Assembly (NCBI GenBank): GCA_028690885.1
Contig: JAQVAJ010000010.1
Coordinates: 1 to 13,106 of the forward strand
Source of the DNA: Clostridia bacterium
Lineage (GTDB): Bacteria; Bacillota; Clostridia; DUPQ01
Reading direction: 5' to 3'
DNA: 13,106 nucleotides
A program made the translations under genes and the position numbers. Below, piece after piece: positions 6,756 to 13,106 of this stretch (within the stretch, counting starts at the first letter, position 1; each line of letters begins with the position of its first letter). A model generated the notes under the pieces. That model was given only the letters and a program-made list of their open reading frames with translations, did not search any database and was not told where the DNA came from.

Positions 6756-8123
6756 ATGAAATACGATTTAATAGTAATAGGCGGAGGGCCTGCAGGATAT
6801 CTAGCATCTGAAAGAGCTGCAGCAAAAGGTTTAAATGTGCTGTTGTTTGAAAAGAGAAATTTAGGAGGAGTATGTCTTAATGAAGGATGCGTGCCATCAA
6901 AAGCTTTGCTGTATTCTGCTAAGATATATGATTACACTAAACATTCAGAACAATATGGTATTAAGGTTACAGAGTCTTCAATTGACCAGCAGGTTGTTAT
7001 AAAAAGAAAAAACAAGGTTGTAAAAACTTTGGTAACAGGCGTTAAAGGAGCTTTGAAGCATCACAATGTTACTGTTGTTGAAAAAACAGCCAAAATTGAG
7101 AAAAAATCATCAGAGGGTTATGTAGTAAGCGCTGATAACGAGAAATATACAGCAAACAGACTGCTAATATGTGCAGGATCAGTACCTATAATGCCTCCTA
7201 TTCCAGGATTACATGAAGGATATGAAAAAGGATTCGTTCTAACAAACAGAGAAGTACTGGACTTAACAGAAATACCAAAAAATTTAGTTATAGTCGGAGG
7301 CGGAGTTATAGGGTTGGAAATGGCTTCATACTATAACTCTGTAGGAAGTACTGTTACAGTAGTTGAGATGCTCGACAAGATAGGTGGACCTATAGATGAT
7401 GAGATATCAGAATTATTGAGAAAAGAATACGAGAAAAAAGGAGTAATATTTAATTTAGGCAGTAAAGTAACATCATTTACTGAGAACTCGGTTATTTTTG
7501 AAAAAGATGGGAAAAGTTTCGAGATATTAGCTGATAAGACATTGGTAAGTATAGGAAGACGTCCCGCTACAAAAGATCTGGGGCTGGAAAACATAGGCGT
7601 AGAGACAGACAAAAGAGGAGCTATAATTACCGATTCGTTTGGCCGTACGAATTTGGCGGAAGTTTATGCTGCAGGAGATATTAACGGAATGTCGATGCTT
7701 GCTCATACAGCATACAGAGAAGCAGAAGTATGCGTGAATAATATGACAGGCAAGAAAGATATTATGAGATATAACGCTATACCTTCAGTAATATACACAA
7801 ATCCTGAAGTTGCATCAGTAGGCGAAACGGAAACTACAGCAAAACAGAAGAACATGAATTTTGAATCGGTTAAATTATCCATGAAATTCTCAGGAAGATA
7901 TGTTGCTGAGAACGAAGGCGGAAATGGAATATGTAAAGTATTAAGAGAAAAAGATACTAACAGGCTGATAGGCGTAAGTCTGATAGGCAACTATGCATCT
8001 GAGTTAATATATGGTGCTGCTATGATGATAGAGACTCAGATGACAGTGGAAGACATAAAGGAACTGGTTTTTCCGCATCCGACAGTTTGTGAGATTATAA
8101 GAGAAGCGCTTTTCGCTTTTTAA
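6756..8123 (+). CDS. lpdA: Dihydrolipoamide dehydrogenase (E3)
   Basis: E3 is an FAD enzyme that reoxidises the dihydrolipoyl arm of E2 and passes electrons to NAD+. The 455-residue protein is of ordinary length. It shows the FAD fold VIGGGPAG (7-14), the redox disulfide C40/C45 in GGVCLNEGCVPSK, the NAD-binding VIVGGGVIGLEMA (about 178-190), the second FAD contact AAGDI (305-309) and the C-terminal base H441 with E446 in HPTVCE. There is no fused lipoyl domain, which some relatives carry. ATG 6756 is preferred: AAAGAGG at 6743-6749 lies 6 bases upstream, and translation from it starts directly with MKYDLIVIGGG. An in-frame TTG inside the E2 gene would only add a basic, non-conserved leader. 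It follows E2 by 13 bases. Confidence 0.96.
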   Translation: MKYDLIVIGGGPAGYLASERAAAKGLNVLLFEKRNLGGVCLNEGCVPSKALLYSAKIYDYTKHSEQYGIKVTESSIDQQVVIKRKNKVVKTLVTGVKGALKHHNVTVVEKTAKIEKKSSEGYVVSADNEKYTANRLLICAGSVPIMPPIPGLHEGYEKGFVLTNREVLDLTEIPKNLVIVGGGVIGLEMASYYNSVGSTVTVVEMLDKIGGPIDDEISELLRKEYEKKGVIFNLGSKVTSFTENSVIFEKDGKSFEILADKTLVSIGRRPATKDLGLENIGVETDKRGAIITDSFGRTNLAEVYAAGDINGMSMLAHTAYREAEVCVNNMTGKKDIMRYNAIPSVIYTNPEVASVGETETTAKQKNMNFESVKLSMKFSGRYVAENEGGNGICKVLREKDTNRLIGVSLIGNYASELIYGAAMMIETQMTVEDIKELVFPHPTVCEIIREALFAF

Positions 8124-8173
8124 TGGAAGTAATAAACAATAACAGTAAGTAAAATTATACGAGGAGAAATAAA

Positions 8174-10636
8174 ATGACAAAAGAATTAGTACTTAATCCA
8201 TCTGAATTAAGAAAGAAAAGTAAGATTAAATTTAAAGACATAGACGTCTGTGCATATAATAAGACGCTTGACGAAGAGAAGAAGATATTCACAAAAAATG
8301 ATTTCATGCGAATATACAGGGATATGGCTATAATTCGTGAATTCGAGAGCATGCTTAATGCTGTTAAGACCACAGGGCAATACAATTCTGTTGAGCATAC
8401 GTACCCAGGTCCTGCTCACCTTTCAATGGGACAGGAAGCTTCCGTTGTTGGTGAAGCATACACGCTTGGAATAGATGATTTCATTTTCGGATCACATAGA
8501 AGTCATGGAGAGATTCTTGCAAAGGGATTGTCCGCTATTGAGAAACTTTCGGATAAAGAGCTTATGGATATAATGGAAAATTATCTTGATGGCAGAATAT
8601 TGAAAGTAGTTCAAAAAGACCAAAAGACAGTTAAGGAGCTTGCAATGGACTTCCTGCTTTATGGAACACTTGCTGAGATTTTCTCAAGAGAAACTGGTTT
8701 TCATAGAGGATTAGGCGGATCTATGCATGCTTTCTTTATACCATTTGGAATCTTTCCAAATAATGCAATAGTCGGAGGAAGTGCAGATATAGCAGCAGGT
8801 GCTGCATTATTCAAAAAAGCAAACCAAAAAAAAGGCATGGTAATAGCTAATCTTGGTGATGCATCTATGGGCTGCGGACCAGTTTGGGAAGGAATATGTT
8901 TTGCTTCTATGGACCAGTACAGAACTTTATGGGAGAAAGAGCATAAAGGCGGTCTTCCTATTATATTTAATTTCTTTAATAACTGTTACGGTATGGGTGG
9001 TCAGACAAAAGGAGAAACAATGGGATTTGACCTTCTTGCACGTTTCGGTGCAGGCGTTAATCCTGACCAGATGCATGCTGAAAGAATTGACGGATATAAT
9101 CCTTTAGCTGTAATTGATGCATATAAAAGAAAGAGAGAAATTATAGAAAAGAAACAGGGACCAGTTCTTTTAGATGTTCTGACTTACAGATTTGCAGGTC
9201 ATTCACCATCTGATGCTTCGGCATACAGAACCAAAGAAGAGATAGATATGTGGATGGAGCAGGATTCATTGATTGAATACAGACAGAAGCTTACGAAAGG
9301 CGGAATAGCCAAAGATGAAGAATTCGATTCTATACTTTCTGATACAGCTTCACTTATATTCAGGATATTTAAGATGACTATTGATGAGACTATTACTCCA
9401 AAGATGGATTTAGTCGCTAATCCAAGAGCTATTGAAGAATTGATGTTCTCAAATAGAAGAATAGAAAAAATGGAAGACAGGCCTTGTGATGCATATGCAC
9501 CTTTGGAAGAGAATGCACGTTATCAGCAGGTTCAGAAAAAAGAAAGAATGGGTATAGTGGATGGAAAGCCCGTTTCCAAGAACAAGGTATATCAGATAAG
9601 AGATGCTATATTTGAAGCTATGATAGAAAAATTCTATACTGATCCTACTTTAATAGCATATGGAGAAGAAAACAGGGAATGGGGCGGAGCATTTGCAGCA
9701 TACAGAGGATTATCTGATTCTTTACCATATCACAGACTTTTCAACTCATCCATAAGCGAAGCAGCTATAGTCGGTTCTGCAGTTGGATATGCTATGGCAG
9801 GAGGAAGAGCGGTAGTGGAACTTATGTACTGTGATTTTTTAGGAAGAGCAGGAGATGAGGTGTTCAATCAGTTACCGAAATGGCAGTCAATGAGTGCCGG
9901 AATATTAAATATGCCTGTTGTAGTAAGAGTAAGCGTAGGTGCAAAGTATGGTGCTCAGCACTCTCAGGACTGGACCAGTTTATGCGCACATATCCCGGGA
10001 CTTAAAGTTGTATTCCCAGTAACGCCATATGACACAAAGGGATTGCTCAATGCAGCGTTGAATGGTACCGATCCAGTAATATTCTTTGAAAGTCAGAAAC
10101 TTTATGATAAGGGTGAGATGTTCCATGAAGGCGGAGTTCCAACAGAATATTATGAGATACCTATTGGTGATCCAGATATTAAAAGAGTTGGAAAAGATGT
10201 AACAATACTTACAGTTGGTGCAACTTTATACACAGCGCTAGAAGCTGCTGATGAACTGAAAGAAAAATATGGAATGGAAGCTGAAGTAATAGATGCCAGA
10301 ACAGTTTCACCTTTCAACTATGAATTAGTTGCAGAGTCTGTTAAGAAGACAGGAAGAATAGTTCTTGCATCAGATGCATGTGAAAGAGGAAGTCATCTTA
10401 AGGATATGGCGGCAACAATAAGTGAACTTTGCTTTGATTATCTGGATGCTCCAGCTGTTGTAGTAGGTTCAAAAAACTGGATAACACCTGCAGCAGACTA
10501 CGAAAAATTCTTCTTCCCGCAACCAAGCTGGATAATTGATGCTATCCATCAGAAAATAGTTCCGCTAAAAGGTCATACCGCGTCTGTAAATTATACGGAA
10601 GGCGAGACAATAAGAATAAATAAATTAGGAGTGTAG
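8174..10636 (+). CDS. Fused alpha/beta E1 component of a 2-oxoacid (pyruvate-type) dehydrogenase
   Basis: E1 uses thiamine diphosphate to decarboxylate the 2-oxoacid and acylate the E2 lipoyl arm. Alpha and beta, usually two proteins, are joined here in 820 residues. The alpha part spans about 40-410, with FGSHRSHGE, GFHRGLGGSMH, a thiamine-diphosphate motif GDA (228-230) to NN (269-270), and the loop YRFAGHSPSDASAYR (338-352). A linker of about 50 residues leads to the beta part (about 465-800), with YGEENREWGG (496-505), which holds the cofactor-activating Glu, and GAQHSQDW (593-600), which holds a catalytic-type His. The cofactor motif departs from canonical GDG and has about 38 residues between its halves instead of the usual 25 or so, because of a segment around YRTLWEKEHKGG. 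GAGGAG at 8161-8166 supports the start. The substrate is probably pyruvate, from context only. Confidence 0.9.
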   Translation: MTKELVLNPSELRKKSKIKFKDIDVCAYNKTLDEEKKIFTKNDFMRIYRDMAIIREFESMLNAVKTTGQYNSVEHTYPGPAHLSMGQEASVVGEAYTLGIDDFIFGSHRSHGEILAKGLSAIEKLSDKELMDIMENYLDGRILKVVQKDQKTVKELAMDFLLYGTLAEIFSRETGFHRGLGGSMHAFFIPFGIFPNNAIVGGSADIAAGAALFKKANQKKGMVIANLGDASMGCGPVWEGICFASMDQYRTLWEKEHKGGLPIIFNFFNNCYGMGGQTKGETMGFDLLARFGAGVNPDQMHAERIDGYNPLAVIDAYKRKREIIEKKQGPVLLDVLTYRFAGHSPSDASAYRTKEEIDMWMEQDSLIEYRQKLTKGGIAKDEEFDSILSDTASLIFRIFKMTIDETITPKMDLVANPRAIEELMFSNRRIEKMEDRPCDAYAPLEENARYQQVQKKERMGIVDGKPVSKNKVYQIRDAIFEAMIEKFYTDPTLIAYGEENREWGGAFAAYRGLSDSLPYHRLFNSSISEAAIVGSAVGYAMAGGRAVVELMYCDFLGRAGDEVFNQLPKWQSMSAGILNMPVVVRVSVGAKYGAQHSQDWTSLCAHIPGLKVVFPVTPYDTKGLLNAALNGTDPVIFFESQKLYDKGEMFHEGGVPTEYYEIPIGDPDIKRVGKDVTILTVGATLYTALEAADELKEKYGMEAEVIDARTVSPFNYELVAESVKKTGRIVLASDACERGSHLKDMAATISELCFDYLDAPAVVVGSKNWITPAADYEKFFFPQPSWIIDAIHQKIVPLKGHTASVNYTEGETIRINKLGV

Positions 10637-10640
10637 CGTT

Positions 10641-11402
10641 TTGAATCAGAGGCAATTGCAAATTAAGCAGATGTTAGATGTAGCTCAAGAGGTTTTTCTC
10701 AAACAGCTTAAAACGGTTTTTCCTGAAGTTTCGGAAATGACTATTCGACGTGACCTCATTCTTCTTGAAGAAATGGGGTATGCCGTCAGAACACATGGAG
10801 GCGCGGTAAGCATAAACCGGTTTAAAAAAGCTGGAGAAGATGAAATTGAATATATGATCAGGCAGTCAGAAAATGTTGACAAAAAAGCAGTCATAGCTCA
10901 AAAGGCCATTCATCTGATTGAAAAAGGCAGATCCGTTTATCTTGATGCAGGAAGTACTGTTATGTGTCTGGCAAAGTTGCTGACCGATATGAAAGGCTGT
11001 ACGTTTATCACATCAGCAGTTAATACAGCATTGAAACTGTCCAATACTGATAATTCGATTATAATACTTGGCGGTACCGTAAATCCTAATACTGTAGCTT
11101 GCTCCGGACCTGAAGCAATGCAGATGCTGGAAACCATGAATATTGATATGGCTGTAATGGGAGCATCGGGATTTTCCGAAGACAGAGGTTTTTCCGTGTC
11201 CAGCATGTATGATGCGAAATTGAAGACCCGTATAGTGGAAAAAGCCAGAAAAACTATTATGGTTGTAGATTCATCTAAAATTGACAGGGATAAGGCATAT
11301 ACATTCTGTGAGCTTAAGGATATCGATATATGGGTATGCGATACTATGCCTGAACAAAAGGTGCTGGACAAGTGTTCAGAAAATAATGTTCTTGTTATAT
11401 GA
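10641..11402 (+). CDS. DeoR-family transcriptional regulator
   Basis: The 253-residue protein has the usual DeoR layout. An N-terminal winged helix-turn-helix carries the family signature SEMTIRRDL (31-39) and THGGA (51-55). A C-terminal sensor domain has DAGST (102-106), TSAVNTA (124-130), GGTVN (144-148), GASGF and VVDSSK (208-213). Members of this family mostly repress sugar or intermediary metabolism operons and respond to phosphorylated metabolites; the ligand here cannot be read. The start is TTG 10641, 4 bases after the E1 stop, with AGGAG at 10627-10631. No ATG lies upstream, and the helix-turn-helix is complete from this start. The weak start codon may keep the regulator scarce. Its place as last gene suggests autoregulation of the dehydrogenase operon, perhaps through the palindrome at 5341-5353 or the one at 11452-11467. 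Confidence 0.9.
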   Translation: MNQRQLQIKQMLDVAQEVFLKQLKTVFPEVSEMTIRRDLILLEEMGYAVRTHGGAVSINRFKKAGEDEIEYMIRQSENVDKKAVIAQKAIHLIEKGRSVYLDAGSTVMCLAKLLTDMKGCTFITSAVNTALKLSNTDNSIIILGGTVNPNTVACSGPEAMQMLETMNIDMAVMGASGFSEDRGFSVSSMYDAKLKTRIVEKARKTIMVVDSSKIDRDKAYTFCELKDIDIWVCDTMPEQKVLDKCSENNVLVI

Positions 11403-11451
11403 TTGACTATATAACAAGTATAAAAACTTAAATTAAGACTTAAGCAAGTAT
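11403..11451. repeat. Cluster of short repeats between the regulator and amt
   Basis: CAAGTAT occurs at 11415-11421 and again at 11445-11451, exactly 30 bases apart, close to three helical turns. Between them lie the inverted repeat CTTAA-A-TTAAG (11427-11437) and the palindrome CTTAAG (11439-11444). No gene is visible. The area is very AT-rich, so part of this may be chance, but it lies directly upstream of the amt promoter and could hold protein sites or an UP-like element. Confidence 0.35.
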
Positions 11452-11467
11452 GAAATTTCGAAATTTC
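11452..11467. repeat. Perfect 16-bp palindrome, operator candidate for amt
   Basis: GAAATTTCGAAATTTC reads the same on both strands. It is also two direct copies of GAAATTTC, itself a palindrome. It ends two bases before the -35 box of the amt promoter, a position suited to an activator or repressor. It does not match the GlnR consensus TGTNA-N7-TNACA. Its binding protein is unknown. Confidence 0.6.
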
Positions 11468-11469
11468 CA

Positions 11470-11498
11470 TTGACATACACTTATTGATGGAATATAAT
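11470..11498 (+). promoter_or_regulatory. Perfect-consensus sigma-A promoter upstream of amt
   Basis: TTGACA (11470-11475) and TATAAT (11493-11498) are both perfect and separated by 17 bases, giving a predicted start near 11505. Such a strong core promoter suggests that control is exerted after or around initiation, by the palindrome just upstream and the terminator hairpin just downstream. Confidence 0.88.
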
Positions 11499-11512
11499 GT
11501 GAAAAAATTAGC

Positions 11513-11550
11513 AAAGGCGCTGAACCTGAATAGGTACAGCGCTTTTTCTT
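11513..11550 (+). terminator. Terminator or attenuator hairpin in the amt leader
   Basis: GCGCTG (11517-11522) pairs with CAGCGC (11537-11542). After an A-A mismatch, ACCT (11524-11527) pairs with AGGT (11532-11535) around a GAAT tetraloop. Five T residues (11543-11547), then CTT, follow, and an A-run upstream can extend the stem. It would stop transcripts from the promoter at 11470-11498 after about 40 bases, and also read-through from the dehydrogenase operon. It is either that operon's terminator or a regulated attenuator for amt; it lies 25 bases before the amt start codon. No second hairpin was seen in the short leader. Confidence 0.85.
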
Positions 11551-11574
11551 ATGTAAAAAAAGGAGGAGAATTAA

Positions 11575-13106
11575 ATGGGAATTGATAGTGGATTAACAGG
11601 AGCAGATCTTGTATGGGTAATAACAGGAGCTGCATTGGTATTCTTTATGCAGGCTGGATTTGCAATAGTGGAAGCAGGTCTTACAAGAGCTAAGAATACT
11701 GGAAACATAATAATGAAGAACCTGATGGATTTCTGTCTTGGAACTATAGTATTCTGGGTCTTAGGTTATTCATTAATGCATGGTGATGATATTGCAGGAA
11801 TAATAGGGTTGCCTACAACAGGCTTTATTACTGGAAACATAGATATGACTTCCCTTATATTCCAGACGGTTTTCTGTGCTACGGCGGCTACCATAGTATC
11901 TGGAGCTATGGCTGAAAGAACTAAGTTTTCCAGTTACTGCATATATTCAGTAATTATAAGTATGATTGTTTATCCCATTTCAGGTCACTGGATATGGGGC
12001 GGCGGTTGGCTGAGTCAGTTAGGGTTTCATGATTTTGCTGGTTCCACTGCTGTTCACATGGTTGGTGGGATATCAGCACTTATAGGAGCAAAAATAATCG
12101 GACCCAGAATAGGAAAATATGACAAAGACGGAAAACCAAAAGCAATACCTGGTCACAACCTAACATTTGCAGCTCTTGGAGTATTCATTTTATGGTTTTG
12201 CTGGTTTGGATTCAACGGAGCATCAACATACGGGGTAACGGGTCAGGAAGGAATACTTAGTCTAATATTTGTTACAACGAACATGGCACCTGCCGCTGCC
12301 GCAGTAACTTGTCTTATTATTACCTGGAAGAAGTATAAAAAGCCTGATGTTTCAATGACTTTCAATGGAGCATTAGCAGGACTTGTAGCTATAACTGCAG
12401 GAACTGATACAGTTTCACCAATGGCTGCTTTGATAATCGGGGTTATCTCAGGGTTCGTAGTTGTATATGGATGTGAGTTTTTAGAGAAAAAGGCAAAGAT
12501 TGATGACCCAGTTGGTGCAATTGCAGTACATGGTTTCAATGGAGCATTGGGTACTGTTATGGTAGGTATATTTTCTTTTAACGAAGGGATAGTTGGTGCT
12601 TTTAAAGGTAACACTTCATTTGCTGATGCTTTCAGGTTTTTAAGCATTCAGGTGCTTGGAGTTGCAGCTGTTGCTCTTTGGGTAATTATAACAATGACTG
12701 CTTTGTTCCTGATAATTAAGAAAACTGTCGGATTAAGAGTTTCAAAAGAAGAGGAAATCGGGGGACTGGACTTTTCTGAGCACAATCTTGCAACAGCATA
12801 CTCAGGCTTTTTATTAAATAATGAACTGGATATAGACAAGTTGAATGTCATAGAATATCATCCATCAGAAACAACACCTGCTCAGATGAAGCATGTTAGT
12901 GGGAAAGCTGTTAATGATAAACTGCAGCCAAAGATGACTTTAGTATCTATAATACTTAAAAAACCAAAATTTGAAGCTTTAAAATATGCTTTAAATAAGA
13001 TAGGGGTTACAGGCATGACTGTTACAGAAGTAATGGGATGTGGAATGCAGAACGGACATACAGAGACTTACAGAGGTGCGCCATTGGATATAACGCTGGT
13101 TCCGAA
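11575..13106 (+). CDS. Ammonium transporter fused to a PII signalling domain (3' truncated by window)
   Basis: The frame is open to the window edge (510 full codons), so the C-terminus is missing. Residues 1 to about 385 are an Amt/Mep/Rh channel, which moves ammonium across the cytoplasmic membrane. It shows the family signature DFAGSTAVHMVGG (153-165), the twin pore histidines H161 and H319, a gate phenylalanine candidate F100 and WFGFNGAS (209-216). It starts directly with the first membrane helix. A soluble linker (about 386-453) leads to a PII domain from M454, with VGVTG-like IGVTGMTVTEV (476-486) and the T-loop GMQNGHTETYRGAPL. R500 aligns with E. coli GlnK/GlnB R47, which plugs AmtB. 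L504 aligns with Y51, the uridylylation site, so that switch is absent. AGGAGGAG at 11561-11568 is a very strong ribosome binding site. PII presumably gates its own channel in response to 2-oxoglutarate and adenylate levels. Confidence 0.93.
   Translation, partial: MGIDSGLTGADLVWVITGAALVFFMQAGFAIVEAGLTRAKNTGNIIMKNLMDFCLGTIVFWVLGYSLMHGDDIAGIIGLPTTGFITGNIDMTSLIFQTVFCATAATIVSGAMAERTKFSSYCIYSVIISMIVYPISGHWIWGGGWLSQLGFHDFAGSTAVHMVGGISALIGAKIIGPRIGKYDKDGKPKAIPGHNLTFAALGVFILWFCWFGFNGASTYGVTGQEGILSLIFVTTNMAPAAAAVTCLIITWKKYKKPDVSMTFNGALAGLVAITAGTDTVSPMAALIIGVISGFVVVYGCEFLEKKAKIDDPVGAIAVHGFNGALGTVMVGIFSFNEGIVGAFKGNTSFADAFRFLSIQVLGVAAVALWVIITMTALFLIIKKTVGLRVSKEEEIGGLDFSEHNLATAYSGFLLNNELDIDKLNVIEYHPSETTPAQMKHVSGKAVNDKLQPKMTLVSIILKKPKFEALKYALNKIGVTGMTVTEVMGCGMQNGHTETYRGAPLDITLVP

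Noticed and set aside
8102..8121. Hairpin with T-run at the end of the E3 gene as a terminator
   Set aside because: The stem lies in coding sequence, includes a G-T pair, and uses up most of the T-run in pairing. At most it is a weak pause site before the E1 gene.
8853..9107. 84-residue + strand frame inside the E1 gene
   Set aside because: It is an out-of-frame reading of the E1 cofactor-binding region with no independent start signal or recognisable domain.
10937..11476. 179-residue minus-strand open frame over the DeoR-family gene
   Set aside because: It is an antisense shadow of a well-supported gene, with no ribosome binding site seen and no recognisable motif.
11505..11550. Two-hairpin ANTAR antiterminator target
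   Set aside because: Only one hairpin is present, its loop is a tetraloop, not a hexaloop, and there is no room for a first hairpin after the predicted start.
1..13106. Mobile elements, CRISPR arrays, tRNA genes or prophage parts
   Set aside because: No transposase or integrase motif, regularly spaced repeat array, cloverleaf sequence or phage gene was seen; the genes are housekeeping and metabolic.

Overview
This is an AT-rich window with classical sigma-A-type promoters, strong AGGAGG-like ribosome binding sites, a T-box leader and AGA/ATA-rich codon use. Together these point to a low-GC Gram-positive bacterium, most likely in the Clostridia. I cannot name a genus from sequence alone. Every gene seen is on the + strand, and I saw no mobile element, CRISPR array, tRNA or rRNA.

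Region 1 (1-5297) is an operon for indirect aminoacyl-tRNA synthesis. A promoter (about 27-58) feeds a T-box riboswitch whose features fit tRNA-Asp: a GAC specifier candidate and a UGGC sequence matching discriminator base G73. The riboswitch ends in a terminator at 292-338. The first gene encodes a bacterial-type aspartyl-tRNA synthetase fused in frame to a complete GatC. gatA and gatB follow, tightly coupled (a 1-base gap, then an 8-base overlap). The operon therefore encodes the synthetase that can charge tRNA-Asn with Asp and the whole amidotransferase that converts Asp-tRNA(Asn) or Glu-tRNA(Gln) to the amide form.

Region 2 (5298-11402) is a 2-oxoacid dehydrogenase operon, pyruvate dehydrogenase-like, in the order E2, E3, E1, regulator. 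It has its own extended -10 promoter, whose -10 box lies inside a perfect inverted repeat. The E2 has one lipoyl domain and what look like one and a half subunit-binding domains. The E1 alpha and beta subunits are fused into one 820-residue protein with a non-standard thiamine-diphosphate motif. A DeoR-family repressor with a TTG start is the last gene and may control the operon.

Region 3 (11403-13106) is a regulatory intergenic region followed by an ammonium transporter cut by the window end. The intergenic region holds several small repeats, a 16-bp perfect palindrome (two copies of GAAATTTC), a perfect-consensus promoter, and a strong terminator hairpin starting only about 10 bases after the predicted transcription start. 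The last gene is missed by a closed-ORF search because it runs off the window. It encodes an Amt channel fused to a PII (GlnB/GlnK) signalling domain. The PII part keeps the arginine that plugs the Amt pore but lacks the usual uridylylated tyrosine.

The most noteworthy points are the AspRS-GatC fusion, the Amt-PII fusion behind a promoter-terminator leader, and the fused, divergent E1.
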